Assembly (NCBI GenBank): GCA_002633005.1
Contig: NMRA01000121.1
Location: 1-36,959, forward strand
Source: Phoronis australis
Lineage: Eukaryota > Phoronida > Phoronidae
Length of the DNA: 36,959 nt
Direction of reading: 5' to 3'
Below, in pieces: positions 9,640 through 20,929 of the stretch. The notes under the pieces are model-generated. The model searched no databases and was not told where the DNA came from. It was given only the letters and a program-made list of their open reading frames with translations. The position numbers and the translations under genes are program-made. How positions within the stretch are numbered: position 1 is the first letter of the stretch; each line of letters opens with the position of its first letter.

Positions 9640-9830
9640 GGTGAAGTGGACAAAAAAGGTCCGTCTCAGAGAAACAAAAACTCCGAAAATGCAGAAAACG
9701 AAACAAAAAACAGGAACTACCAAAATTCCGCGAATGCGCAAATCATGGCTCTGAACGTACCCCGTGAAAGGTTCACATTTTCAAAAAATTCGAGCCCCCA
9801 TCAACCCCAAATTTAGGCTGGGTGCGCTCA
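9640..9830. repeat. dispersed repeat, first copy
   Basis: Shares ordered blocks with 17400-17580, including 'ttcgagcc', 'aaatttaggctgg.tgcgc' and 'accccgtgaa'. Two copies are visible 7.8 kb apart in the same orientation; element type unknown. Confidence 0.7.
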
Positions 9831-10576
9831 TAGGTCACACTAGCTTCCTTCGCGACATTCTTGCTCTCTACGGAACTCAGTCCATGTGTGCGCTTCGTAG
9901 AAACTGCGAAAATACAAGACTTCGCGAAATATCGCCATGTTTTAAAACCGAAGCGGGTTATTGCACTCGCTCCCTTTGCGAGATTCTTGCGTTTGAAGAA
10001 CTCATCCCAGCAAGGTGGCTGCTCATAGATTAAATTTGATCTTCTGGCATACAAATTGCATGACAATATTTCAGTTGCCTCGTAAGACCCTTGCACACTT
10101 GGAAATTACCGGCAATTCCTTGTTTGTTCATTAAAATGTAATACAGAATTTGTTGAATACACGACACTTTTCATTTTTCACGGTCTTTATTCCGTTGCGT
10201 TCATACTTTCTGAACAAAACTCTACTCTCTACTGAACATAGATACAGTAACTGACCTAGCGACATAATTAAAAAGACACACGATATTTCGATATATAAAA
10301 TGTAATAAGTAGGGAAACGGACCAGGTTTCAAACTGCACTTGAAATCGCACAGAACTCGGAAAACTAGAGCGCTCGTGCACGGGTGCTGTCGTGACATCC
10401 GTGATTGCACATTGCTTAATCCTACGTCAGGAGGCAATAGCCATTCACTCACTAATAGGGGGACATTTATCTATCTAAGGTCGTTTAACTGACCTTGCAA
10501 AAGGTTGAAGGCGTATCCCAGTTATTTATAGAAAAGTTCACCCGGTTCTGGATCATAGAAGGAATGCGGACGTGCG
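9831..10576. other. intergenic, nothing recognised
   Basis: Overlapping short ORFs on both strands, but none shows a domain, signal peptide or good splice context. Confidence 0.4.
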
Positions 10577-10701
10577 TTCAGTAACGCTAGGACCTAGCTA
10601 AAATCTAGCCAAAGTAACGTGTTCTCATTTAAAATATACGGCAGTATCTCACGTAACTCTTGCGAAGTCTTGCTTTTTACTGAGGTCCTAGCGTTACTGA
10701 A
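10577..10701. mobile_element. MITE-like element with 19-bp perfect terminal inverted repeats
   Basis: 10577-10595 and 10683-10701 are exact reverse complements ('ttcagtaacgctaggacct'), 125 bp end to end with a non-coding core. This is the form of a non-autonomous DNA transposon. No target-site duplication could be fixed by eye. Confidence 0.7.
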
Positions 10702-12221
10702 GGGGAGGCGGGTGTGTAAATTTTTGTCTGATTTGAAAAAAAATCTTCAAATCATAATTGCACAAAGACCGAGATTTTGCTTTTAAGATTTTCAATGTTT
10801 AAGATATACCAGACAAGTCTAGTTCGATAGCAGCCTTTCATTTACAGAACTTGATTAAAGACGTCACTCTGTTTTGTGTTGGATAGCTTCATATGTACTG
10901 ACTCATTTCGGTTGAAGATTTTGGATGCTATGTTGGTGAGTTATGAAAAACCTGTCCTGAATGAGTAGTTCATAGGAGTTTACGGCACGCTGGCGCTATT
11001 TTACTACGCGCCAGGTGATGAAACACGGGGTCTCGAAATATTGCTGCTATAAGTGATATGTTTATTAGGTCTATTGGCAATTTACTTCATAACTGTACAC
11101 CTGATGATCGTAAACTGTGCGGGAGACACGACTGGGTGTTTGTGAAGCTCTCTAACAGAAAATACAACCGTGCTTTTAATGAAGACTGTGGACCTCTAAA
11201 GTTTATTGGAAAGATGCCAGCCTATCAGCAGTCTTTCGGCCATGCTGTTACAATTCCATTTACAGGCGGGATTCAAGCCGGGAACCATCCAGCTGGCTGG
11301 GATGATATATCTAATCAGTAACATTAGATAACAGTATCATACTGTGTGCACGTGCACCGGATTCTGATTCGCACTCTCCTCACATTATTCTTTCCATTTA
11401 GCCCCTCCCTCTTGTAACAAGGACGACATGTTTCTAAACTTAGCACTCGGCTATGATCCATTCTCGACTTCTTATCTTTTTACGAACAATCAATGGCAAC
11501 CTTGTATGGCTGTAGTTTTGCAGCTTTCATTTTCAAACATGTTCTTTAATACAATGTTAATTGTTTCACACTTTTATGTCACTTCAGACGATCAATCCTC
11601 GTTTCTCTAAAAAATTTAAAGCCTTAAAATCTTCACACTATGGTCAGAAATGCTTGAATTCGGTTACCAAAAATTTTGGTATGATATTTTAAATATTTCG
11701 TCTTCATGTTGTGTACTGTTTTTCAAGAAATTACGCACTAATTGAAAAAATGAAAATTTTGTGTGGCGTCATCAGTGGTGCTCCGGTCTGCCGCTATTGT
11801 GTCGTTCTACACCAGCCGTGAGTCGGAGTAGTCTCAAAGTAAATCGAATATTGGTTGAGACGAGTATTATTAAAAGGTGCGTGCTCGGAGGATGCAGTAA
11901 CTGCAATCGGACATACACCATTTCACTTTTTGTTGCCACAGGTATGGCAGTACACGGTGGAGCAAGCGATAAGTTCAGGGGCCACACTATGCTTTCCCCA
12001 TTTTGAAAAATCTTGCTTCGACCTGTCACAGAAAGATAGATTTCACAAAACTTCTCCTACCTTAAGTGGATTCGATCAGTGTTGATAGCAAGAATAATGT
12101 GTCGCGTTGTAACATTGGTGGGGAAGTGGTTGTCAGGTACATATTGAGTGACCTAGTTTCAGTCGGTTATAGATTTACAATTCGAGACATACGTGCGTAA
12201 TACAAAATTTATTCATGATTC
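10702..12221. other. intergenic; unrecognised 87-codon ORF at 11058-11321
   Basis: The plus-strand ORF 11058-11321 starts M-F-I-R-S-I-G-N and has no motif I know. It lacks clear splice or promoter context, so I do not call it a gene. The rest of the stretch shows nothing. Confidence 0.35.
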
Positions 12222-12508
12222 AATAAGATTTTTTCCGTGATCTGTTTAAACAGAAAGAGAAAGCATGTGAAGCCCGACTTATTGAAGCCATTAAACGTTC
12301 CAAAAATAACCCTAAGGAGCTCTGGCAAATAATTAAATCCAATATTTGGACATCCCGTATGTCTTATAGAATTAGTCCGCAGAAATGGCACGACTATTTC
12401 AAGGATTTATTGAATCAAAACTGCTCTATTGACGAGTCCTGAGTCAATTTGCCACGCAGGAAATGATTGAACATGATAGTTCGTGTGAAAAGTGTACTAA
12501 CAATTTCC
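12222..12508 (+). pseudogene. LINE ORF2 fragment upstream of reverse transcriptase
   Basis: It reads in frame D-L-F-K-Q-K-E-K-A-C-E-A-R, later P-K-E-L-W-Q-I-I-K and W-H-D-Y-F-K-D-L-L, which is the usual pre-RT 'W..F..L' segment of LINEs. A TGA interrupts at about 12439, and the frame shifts before the insertion point. Confidence 0.75.
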
Positions 12509-12511
12509 CAT

Positions 12512-13874
12512 GGCCCGGTCTCCAATCTCCGTACTCAGACTCGAATCATGCTCAAACTCACACTTCATACTCAACTCGAGTACAGACTCAGCTTTGGTGT
12601 ATTCAATGTCATACTCGAAAAATCTGTACTCGAAATTTCGAGCACGTACTCAGTTTCGAGTGTACTCGAACTGAAGTGTATCTCATCTATATTTCGAGTA
12701 CGATTTTGAGTAAAAATTCGGAGTCTATGCTCAAATTTCAAGTTTGGTATGGCAGTGTGCTTGAAATCGTACTCGAAAATAAATACGAGCCAGAGAACAA
12801 AATATCGAAAGGGAACCAAGAAACGCAGAAAATCTAAAAAATAAGTCCTCTTACCGTATCTCAGCACTTCAATTTCAGTTCAGAGATAATAGTTTTCATC
12901 TTAAATCTTCTTATTCTTCACCTTTTTAACCCGCCGTATCACTGTATGTTATGGCCGCCTTTCTACCTCCACAATTCCTGGCAACAGGCGCATTGTAATC
13001 CCTTGTCGGCGAGTCATAACAAGCGTCGAAAGCAGTTGTGGGAAAAGTCGTGTGAGAAGTTTGTGTTGCCCTTATTTCGGTATGTGTGCCTACGTTTTGT
13101 AGGGTTTCCAAAAGACGAGGAGGGGAGGGAAGTTAAAAACAGTTCGCTTCCCTGTCAGGTACATTTCTCAACTTAGTCATCTATAATTCCTCAATCCCCA
13201 AATGGAATTCCAGATTATGTTTGCCGATTTCTAAGTAGACGTCTCGTCCCGTTCACTGCCACTGGTGGACTCTGAATGCCTGCACAAGTATTGTTTTTTA
13301 ACTCACGGGCCAAATGTCAACTCACTTGGTACATCCCGGTAAAATACAAAGATACAGTATCAAAGTTTGACATCAGCGTAGGCCTACACAGCAATGGGTT
13401 TTATGTCAAGACTAAATTAGCAACAGAGATGTATATGATAAGCTGTTACATATTCGGGACTGGGTGAGGAACTCAAGAAGTAAAGCTTAATGATTGCCAA
13501 ATGTATCAAAGAAATGGCATAAGAATATTTATTGAAACAAAAAATGAATAACAGTTACAGAACACTCAGAATTCCACGTTATATGCATACCCTTGTAGTT
13601 GAAGCGACAGCAGACGATAATGTAGGCCTAGTTCTTGGGGTGGTCTATTCCAATTGGGAGCGACGAATCAGCGCGGCTTTGCGTGATTTTGCATTTCACA
13701 TCACAAAGAGTTCCATAGCAACTCGCGTATGAGTGTCAGATTTGAGTACGTTTGGAGTCTAGTCGAAATACGACATTAGATACGCTTTTTTGAGTACGAC
13801 TCCAGTGAGCACGATTTTGAGTACGAAATCTCGAGTATGAGTATGAGTCTGAGTACGGAGATTGGAGACCGGGC
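12512..13874. mobile_element. non-autonomous TIR DNA transposon nested in the LINE
   Basis: The left end 'ggcccggtctccaatctccg' and right end are reverse complements. Long subterminal zones (about 12540-12780 and 13740-13860) are full of 'GTACTCGAAA/TTTGAGTACG' motifs. The internal ~0.95 kb has no transposase. LINE coding sequence resumes immediately after it, so it inserted after the LINE did. The target-site duplication cannot be fixed because the ends share G/C runs with the flanks. Confidence 0.82.
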
Positions 13875-13875
13875 C

Positions 13876-14630
13876 CTGATCTTAATACTGTTTTCTTGCC
13901 TTCTGAAATATATGAGGCCATTGAACAATTGCCTAATGGCAAGCCTGGGGGTTATGATGGCGTGATCTTTGAAATGCTGAAGAGCACAAAGGTAACGATA
14001 GTGCCAGTCTTGCATAAGTTATTTAATGCAATGTTTGGTATTATCCCCAGACATGTTGTGACGCAGTGCTTACTCCAGTACATAAACAAGGCAATATCAA
14101 TGACGAAAATAATTATAGAGGTATCTCCCTGTTCTCTGCTTTGGGAAAAGTTTTTACCAAACTTTTAAATAACCGTCTTTATTACTGGGTTGAAAATAAT
14201 GATAAACTTTATGAGTCTCAAGCTGGGTTTAGAAAATTCTACTCTACGATTGACCAAGTGTTTACACTTCAAGCTATGTGTCACAAGTATTTGAGTCGTC
14301 AGGCTGGGAGATTTTACTGTGCCTTCGTAGATTTCTCGAAAGCATTCGATCGAATCCCACATAATTTACTATTCCATAGATTTAAAAACATTGATATGCA
14401 TGGTAAAATATTCAAGATAATCCGCTCTATGTATAGTAAGTTGCGCACTTGCGTGAAAACTCAAGATGGTCTTACAGAGTTCTTTGATTGTACTGTTGGT
14501 ACTCGCCAGGGTTGCATGATCAGCCCATTATTATTTGTGTTGTATCTAAATGAGTGTGAAAAGTAATATTAATAGCACATATCTCAGCGAACAAATGCCA
14601 AGAGTTAACTCCCTACTGTACGCAGACGAT
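13876..14630 (+). pseudogene. LINE reverse transcriptase domain, frameshifted
   Basis: Read in three successive frames: L-P-S-E-I-Y-E-A-I-E-Q-L-P-N-G-K (from 13896), then N-N-Y-R-G-I-S-L, 'FVDFSKAFDRIPH' and 'GTRQGCMISPLLF' (ORF 14066-14566), then L-L-Y-A-D-D at about 14613-14630 in a third frame. These are the canonical RT motifs including the catalytic YADD. Frameshifts near 14070 and 14570 inactivate it. Confidence 0.9.
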
Positions 14631-15791
14631 ATTATGTTCCTCTACCGCCATCAACTTACAACGTATGCTTAATTGTTTGGCAGAATTTTGCAAATCATGC
14701 AAGTAAACTTGAAAAAAAAACTAAAGCGGTCGTTTTCAGAAATGGCGGTCCCCTTAGACGATATGAGAAATGGTTTTACAATCGGGAACATTGGTTGATG
14801 TGGTGCCTCATTACAAATGCCTTGGACTACTCATTACTCCAAAAGTTTCGTGGACCAAAGCCATTAAAGCCTTATCTAGTCAAGCAAATAAAGCTGCCTC
14901 TGCAATTTGTAAATTAAAGTGAAGATGTCGTGATCTGCCCCCGTCAATAGCCTTTCACTTCGATGAAATAGTTTACCCCTCTCTGTGTTACGGCGCTGAG
15001 ATATGGGGGCTTTAAGGAATATGAACAATTGGAAAATGTACATATCAAGTTTTGTAAACGCATTTTAGGAGTACGCAGTTGTTGTTCGAACTCGGCAATT
15101 ATGGGTGAATGTGGTCGATTCCCATTGTCTGCTAAATATTTTGTTTCTTGTATAAAATGCTGGTTCAAAATACTGGAGATGCGTAATAATCGTGGGGTAA
15201 AAGCTGCATATGATATGCTTTTTCAGTCAGACCTGATCGGAAGATCTTCCTATAATTGAGCACGTTTTGTAAGGAAACTTCTGTCTGTGTATGGTTTTTC
15301 AGATGTATGGATTAATCAGGGTGTGGTAAATCAAGCGTATTTCTTGACTGGTTTTCTCAACGTGTCATCGACTGTTATTTGCAAGGTTGGCAATCTGATA
15401 TCGAATGTAACGCAAAACTGCCTTACTATGTGAGGTACAAAACAATCTTGAGAATTATCTAGAAACGGTTGGTATCCCACGTCTTTTTATCCAATCTCTG
15501 ACTCGATTCCGATGTTCAAATCATTCGTTACTAGTGGAAAGAGGTCACCACACAAATATTCCCTATGAAAATAGGTTGTGTGAGTTATGTAATTCGGGGT
15601 GTGTAGGGGACGAATACCACGTTGTGTTGGTTTGTAGTGCGTACCAAGATCTTTGGGTTAAGTACTTAAGTGATCGTTTTTGTCATTCTCCCATGACATC
15701 TAAATTTGATTCTCTCATGAGAATTCCGGATAGCCCACTTATCAAATTCGTCCATCACGCTCTCAAGCGTCATAATGTATTATCCAGTTAG
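14631..15791 (+). pseudogene. LINE ORF2 C-terminal remnants
   Basis: The stretch 15029-15259 reads F-C-K-R-I-L-G-V then G-E-C-G-R-F-P-L, typical of LINE post-RT regions. The stretch 15534-15788 has R-L-C-E-L-C...D-E-Y-H-V-V-L-V-C, the CCHC-like motif near LINE C-termini. Multiple stops lie between. Confidence 0.78.
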
Positions 15792-15870
15792 AAACGTGGC
15801 ACCTAACAATGTTCTGTCTTGTACATGACATACTTGGGGCCTAAGGCCATGCGTATATGTCTCAATAAAT

Positions 15871-17390
15871 CATATAAGGTGTTATAATTTCCACCCAGTA
15901 ATGTCAGCTCAGAAATCAGTTATGTCCGCAGACTGATTAGGCTCGGCAACTCGGCTTCACTCGTTGAAGGGTACTGTTGCGGAAGGATCGATTTCGTATG
16001 GTCTCAAACACACAAAGTCTGCTGAAATGGCGAGGTCGAACTCATTGTCTATTTCACCTATGGCCTGAGTGCCGTCTTCACCTCCATCTCAATATCTGTC
16101 TTCATAATACTTTTAAGTTCGCTCTCTAAGTTTTCAAAACTTACAAAATCACTGCTATCCCCGTTGCATAATGTTATCGACTGATCAAAGTCTTCCACTG
16201 ACGACATCACATAGCGGGAAACACAAAAATCATTAAATTTACTTTAAAATTCAAAACTACTCGAGTATTTCAAATATAAGTGTTTCATTGGTTAGATTTT
16301 ATGTTGTAAAATAATTGTACATCTATTGTAGGAACGCTTCAAGGAACTTGAAAACGACACTTAACCAAGCTTTGTCAAGTTTTACTTTGATTGGTTGTTG
16401 TTGACAAATTATGAAAGGCAAATTGTGCAAACACACAAACCATCATGAGGATAGATTCCTGCTTGTCAACTTAGTTATGAGCAGTAAACCGTAACCTCCG
16501 TTGGATGAAGCAAAAGAAATTGAGATTTTGCAACTTTTGAATGTATGCTTAACTTTTGAAGATACTCGTTTGACAAAAAAGATATCACTCTATGATTTAA
16601 GTAATGAATTTGAAATAGGAATCATAAGACGTGCGAAATTAGTTTAGCAATATTGGCCTACATAGACTTTTATCTTTTTAGTGCTTATTAGTCTTGTTTT
16701 TGAACGACATAGATTGCATACTTTTTCACGCATTTTTGGCATCAGAGTTACTTAAATAAACCAAAGATGGTTACTGAAAATGCAGCGTGAGTAGAAAATT
16801 TTTAACCATCTCCTCGTCACGCTCAAAACGTTCGGATTTTGCCAAAGTTATGGGATTGGAAGTGTACCTCTGATGTTGGTAGATTTAGAAGTTCACAGAA
16901 ATAGAGTGCGTTTTGTGTATGGGTCGTACTGCAGTTTAGGCTCGCCTTTTATTTCAGCGTAAATTTGTTTGTCAACGAAGACAGGTTATACGTGTAGTAT
17001 TAACTATATATACATACTTACAAACTTTAATGTAACTTTTTCCCAAATGGATAATTGGTAGAAACTAGCATTTATCGTACCTGATAACTTATAACATATC
17101 TATTTCAAGCCAATTTGAAAGACTGCCAACGGCGTATTCACCAGTTATTTAAAGTTAAATTTCTATATATTTTGATTTGTGTATCCACATAGGGCCGGGT
17201 TATTTTATGTGAAATTGCAAATGTTACTGTTATATTGTAGAGAATGCCACTTTGATAAAAAATATATCCTAAAAGCACGCAATGCACACATGGCCCCAAT
17301 GGAAAGTAGTGTGAACTGATGGGGCTACCCTCATTGTAACTATTACATTAACAAATAAATACACTTGGAAACGTTATTGTACCATGCGCG
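15871..17390. other. intergenic, nothing recognised
   Basis: A+T-rich stretch with no ORF of interest and no evident repeat structure by eye. Confidence 0.45.
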
Positions 17391-17394
17391 TACC

Positions 17395-17590
17395 CAGGTG
17401 ACTCGGAGTGCTCGAAAAGTAGAAAACGAGACAAAAGTCCACTAAAAAGGAAGAAATTACCAAAATTCGATGAATGCACAATTCATAGCTCAGAACATAC
17501 CCCGTGAATCTTAGTAAAAAGTCCACATTCTAAAAAATTCGAGCCGCCCCCCCCCCCTCATTTTTAGGCTGGATGCGCCCATTTTTATGA
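17395..17590. repeat. dispersed repeat, second copy
   Basis: Same blocks as 9640-9830 ('gaagaaattaccaaaattc', 'accccgtgaa', 'attcgagccgcc', 'ttttaggctggatgcgccc'), with an expanded C-run at about 17548-17559. Confidence 0.7.
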
Positions 17591-17967
17591 ATGTGGTATC
17601 ACTCTGGATTAAAAGCAAATGCTAGTGAAGAGCAGGGTTTCTCACATTTGTAGAGCATTCATAGAATGCTGTCCTCAGACAAAGTCCACAAAGTAACCCG
17701 TGTTGTTTACGCCTGAGTCTAGGATGTTTTGTTATTATCCACACGAGGCATGGCGTGTGGCTATGGGCACCCCGTGGTTGAGTCAATACCAGTTTTACAT
17801 GGCTAACTGTCCCAATTTCATACTCCGTCGACGTTAATAGAATGCTAAGTTAGTTTTGCTGGAGCACTGGTTGGTTGGATATGTAAAAACACATCTCGCA
17901 GACTAGTATTGACATTAAAAGCAATTTGTATTCCGCTCTTAAACTCTTACATTAAATATGATTAATT

Positions 17968-19965
17968 CTAGTCCTGGTATAATTTCTTGGCGTGTCCGTC
18001 CCAACAGGCAATCTTGTTATCGCATCTATCGTAGTAGAATTGCTTGGCATTTTTGTCGTAGTAAACACGCAGACGATGGCTGTGACCTGCATTGATCGAG
18101 GACTCAAACTCCTTCCTTGATCCGGTGAGCACCATTGCGTCCTTGTCCTCGGCATTGATGGTTATGGTGTGCGTGTGTAGACCGCCTTTAGACGTTGATG
18201 ACATGGACAGCACAGTGTCAGCCTTAAGAGGTCCTCCTTTACCGACATTTCCTGGAGACTCCACCATCATGCTTGAGTAGGTTTGCATCTGCATCACCAA
18301 GTCTTTGAGCGCCTGAACCTCCTTCATGATAGCGTTGCCGTCCTGGTAAGATGGAGCAATAGGGTAACGGATGCGCATGATGCCAACGCCGTTAATGTTT
18401 GGCAGGGATACTCTAATACCAGAAGCCTGCACTTTACGAAGCACGCCTTTTCTGTCCAATACTCCTACTGTGCCACGTGAAGTGTCGGCAGGATCTTTGC
18501 CGACGACCTCACCGGTAAAGAATTCCACGGGTGTAAGGTAATAGTTGGCGTGATTCGTACCGTTGTACGCTTTATTGGGATCTTTATAGCTACCGTAACG
18601 ACCGCCTTCTGTAACGGCTCGCGCAGCCTTTGAGGACCACGAGTAGCCATGGTAAGCAATGTTGTAAGGATTCCATTTCATCAATGGTGTAGTGTAGACA
18701 ATCTCAAGAGGAATGGCGAAGGACCACCTTTGCTCCCACGATCCGCAAACTTTTTTACCCTTGTCGTAGTAACAGTCATTATACTTCAAGCTTGATATTT
18801 TCGTCTGACTATTCATGGCAGCAAACATGTTTTCGTCAGAGAATCCACGATGGCGAACGACAGTACCCATAGCGCCACGCCTGCCTCCTTTGTACCAACG
18901 ATGATAGTAACCAGCGTTTAGTACTGGCGACTTTGAATTTGCCATGCTTTGGGCCGTCGAAAACATGGATTCGTCGACAAGTTTACCAGGGTAATTGTCT
19001 TTTCCTGGGATTTCAGCCATCAGTTCGTCAAGCAGAGAATATCGGGTAAAGCGCTCGCTGGTCCAAGTGCCACTGTCTCGCCAGTTCAACTGGAAACGCG
19101 CTGCACGGTTCTTAGAATGCTTTGCAAAGTCGCGCTTGTAAGCCATGCGACTTGCAAAATCGTCTATTACGCGTAGCCTGTCAAGTGATAACGACCTCGT
19201 AATGGGATGGCACAGAATTCTGTAATTCCATTGAGCAAAGACTGGCGTATTGTTGTGCACTTCAATGATTGTTGTCGGCAGGTAAGCGTGGTTTTCTGCG
19301 AAATGCTTTTTACCCGAATAGGAGCTGAAACGTATCTTTTCCTGTAAGTCCATCCAGCTGGAGGCAGCGATAGAGTGGCGGTCGCTCTGGAAAGGCTCTT
19401 CAAGTTTGGATGTGTCTCCAAGCCAAGCACCCTCAAGATAGCAAAGGTTAGCCTTGAAGTACTTGCGATAGTCACGATGTCTGTAGTTGCTATCTCTCCA
19501 CGCACGGAACCACTCCTTCATTTCTTCCATTTGTTCCTTGACTGTAGGTTTCTTCAGCACTTCGGGGGGAACATCTGGTAAAGGAATGTTGTCAGTTGCG
19601 TGGTATGTCTTTTTTGTACGGCTGGGCATAACCAGTTTGTAGTCGTTGTGGCGCGTTCGGAACTCAACACCGTTGAGGACAGCTATGAACTCGCCCATCC
19701 CGATCGTGTTGATGTAGTTGGAGTGATCGTGGATTGAGAGCACGGAGCCAGACGCATAGGTATTACCATGGTAGGGTCGCGTGCCCTCTTGCACATGACG
19801 CACGAGCTTGATACCAGAGTCTCCCTCGGAACGGATGCGTTCTTCTATGAACAGCTGCTGAAGCATAACCTGTCGGGCCAGTTGACCAAACTGTTCTCGC
19901 TCTTTGTTTGTTGCTGCTGCATGGGCAGCAACTACCAATGATAAGAACACAGCGTACAGTTTCAT
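17968..19965 (-). CDS. secreted 665-aa protein of unrecognised family with C-terminal HxH motifs
   Basis: One uninterrupted ORF. I start it at M-K-L-Y-A-V-F (19965), not at the longer upstream in-frame Met (20076), because this Met opens a good signal peptide (hydrophobic run then A-H-A-A, cleavage near residue 17). A splice acceptor 'ttgcttttcag' also lies directly before the ATG, so the upstream codons are likely intron. The mature part is rich in aromatic, basic and His residues, with few Cys. A coiled-coil-prone segment lies in 'MKEVQALKDLVMQMQ'. The end carries 'GGLHTHTITI' (about residue 594 on) and 'NAGHSHRLRVYYD' (about 625 on), then a pair of Cys. The paired H-x-H...G-H-x-H pattern recalls small bacterial proteins with metal-ligand-like histidines; function is unknown. 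Codons are intact with no stops over 665 aa, so the gene is probably active. I do not recognise the family with certainty. Confidence 0.85.
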   Translation of the reverse strand: MKLYAVFLSLVVAAHAAATNKEREQFGQLARQVMLQQLFIEERIRSEGDSGIKLVRHVQEGTRPYHGNTYASGSVLSIHDHSNYINTIGMGEFIAVLNGVEFRTRHNDYKLVMPSRTKKTYHATDNIPLPDVPPEVLKKPTVKEQMEEMKEWFRAWRDSNYRHRDYRKYFKANLCYLEGAWLGDTSKLEEPFQSDRHSIAASSWMDLQEKIRFSSYSGKKHFAENHAYLPTTIIEVHNNTPVFAQWNYRILCHPITRSLSLDRLRVIDDFASRMAYKRDFAKHSKNRAARFQLNWRDSGTWTSERFTRYSLLDELMAEIPGKDNYPGKLVDESMFSTAQSMANSKSPVLNAGYYHRWYKGGRRGAMGTVVRHRGFSDENMFAAMNSQTKISSLKYNDCYYDKGKKVCGSWEQRWSFAIPLEIVYTTPLMKWNPYNIAYHGYSWSSKAARAVTEGGRYGSYKDPNKAYNGTNHANYYLTPVEFFTGEVVGKDPADTSRGTVGVLDRKGVLRKVQASGIRVSLPNINGVGIMRIRYPIAPSYQDGNAIMKEVQALKDLVMQMQTYSSMMVESPGNVGKGGPLKADTVLSMSSTSKGGLHTHTITINAEDKDAMVLTGSRKEFESSINAGHSHRLRVYYDKNAKQFYYDRCDNKIACWDGHAKKLYQD

Positions 19966-19976
19966 CTGAAAAGCAA
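19966..19976 (-). promoter_or_regulatory. splice acceptor abutting the start codon
   Basis: On the minus strand 'ttgcttttcag' precedes ATG with no gap. It implies a non-coding 5' leader exon further upstream (higher coordinates). Confidence 0.6.
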
Positions 19977-20076
19977 AACGTTCAAGTAGACGTCGCTTAT
20001 AATTGAAAAATAGTGTAGAATGCAACTCGCAACCCCTGTGGTAGCACAATGGTCTGCAGGCAGAAGCAAAGCCCAC

Positions 20077-20700
20077 TCGACAATAGGCAGAGTATTTACG
20101 TATATTTGCCTGGTAAAATCACCATCCTTAATTTCAACGAATTTCTGGAATGCAACACTAAGAATTTTCGATTAGTGTTAAAATCACAAACATGCATCAC
20201 ATTGATTAGATCTGTATAAAGCTAATGACTTTGATAATTTGTACCATTCAACAATATTCCCGAAAACGAGTAATGCCGATCATGCCCTCTTTAGCGTTAT
20301 ATGGATATATTTTCCAAAACGTCAAATACTACAGAAACCTTCAATGACGCATTCTATTTATGCTAATAAAATATCACGGAAAAAAGAGGAGAATTATAAA
20401 AGTCAGTGGACCTGCAGGTGATTGGTCAAATATCCAAATGTAGTTTTGAACAAAAACAGTAGCATGGCCAAGTGGAAAGTGGATGTTTATAACGCAGATT
20501 CGAATCTAGTCCATTTATTTGTAAGTACGAACGAAAAGTTTTTAATGCCAATGTAAATATTTTATCGGTAACTGTTGCTTTTTTTACTTTGAGTGTCTCA
20601 TGATTCATACAAATTTGAGAGCTCCGCCAGTGTCAGAGTGAAGGCAAATATATGTACATGTAGGCGCAAGCACCCTTTGAAGTTTTTTCGATTTAAAATC
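20077..20700. other. putative intron sequence, nothing recognised
   Basis: No coding or repeat structure seen. Confidence 0.35.
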
Positions 20701-20701
20701 A

Positions 20702-20929
20702 ATTAATAAGTACACATTGAAATCAAATAGATGTTGCAATGCCGTGCAGTTACCGACGAATAAAAATATCAAATAGTAAAACTAGTAAAATTAAAATGAC
20801 GAGCGTCTGTAGCACACCCTTGACAAAGAGCGCATCGCTCGATACGTGGGGATATTTTAATATATTTTAGTACCGACGCTCGTCATTTTAGTTTTACTTG
20901 TTTTACTATTTTATATTAATAAGTACACA
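20702..20929. mobile_element. MITE-like inverted-repeat element flanked by direct repeats
   Basis: Inner arms about 20772-20806 and 20875-20910 are near-perfect reverse complements around 'aaaatgacgagcgtc'. The sequence 'attaataagtacaca' occurs at both outer ends (20703-20717 and 20914-20928), like a long target duplication or terminal direct repeat. No ORF. Confidence 0.65.

Larger units (their letters stand above)
12222..15870 (+). mobile_element. degenerate LINE (non-LTR retrotransposon), 5'-truncated
   Basis: Pieces of one LINE ORF2 appear in order on the plus strand: the linker before RT (12222-12508), the RT domain (13876-14630), the post-RT region (15029-15259) and a C-terminal Cys/His segment (15534-15791, with C-E-L-C...H...C). 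Then comes a short 3' UTR ending near 'aataaatcatataag'. Frameshifts and stops break it throughout. No endonuclease region is seen, so the 5' end is lost. The RT looks jockey/CR1/L2-like; clade not certain. A TIR element (12512-13874) is inserted within it. Confidence 0.85.

Noticed and set aside
11058-11321. 87-codon plus-strand ORF
   Set aside because: No recognised motif, no signal peptide and no convincing splice or promoter context.
12467-12867. Three overlapping ORFs on both strands
   Set aside because: They are translations of the subterminal 'GTACTCGAAA' repeats of the TIR element.
12946-13176. Possible THAP-like zinc finger inside the nested TIR element ('GFPKDEE' and 'CQVHF')
   Set aside because: The order and spacing of Cys and the key Trp do not fit, and the rest of the frame shows nothing; likely chance.
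19966-20076. Longer start for the secreted-protein ORF (37 extra N-terminal residues)
   Set aside because: The extra residues have no signal peptide character and a strong splice acceptor sits exactly before the inner ATG, which does open a signal peptide.
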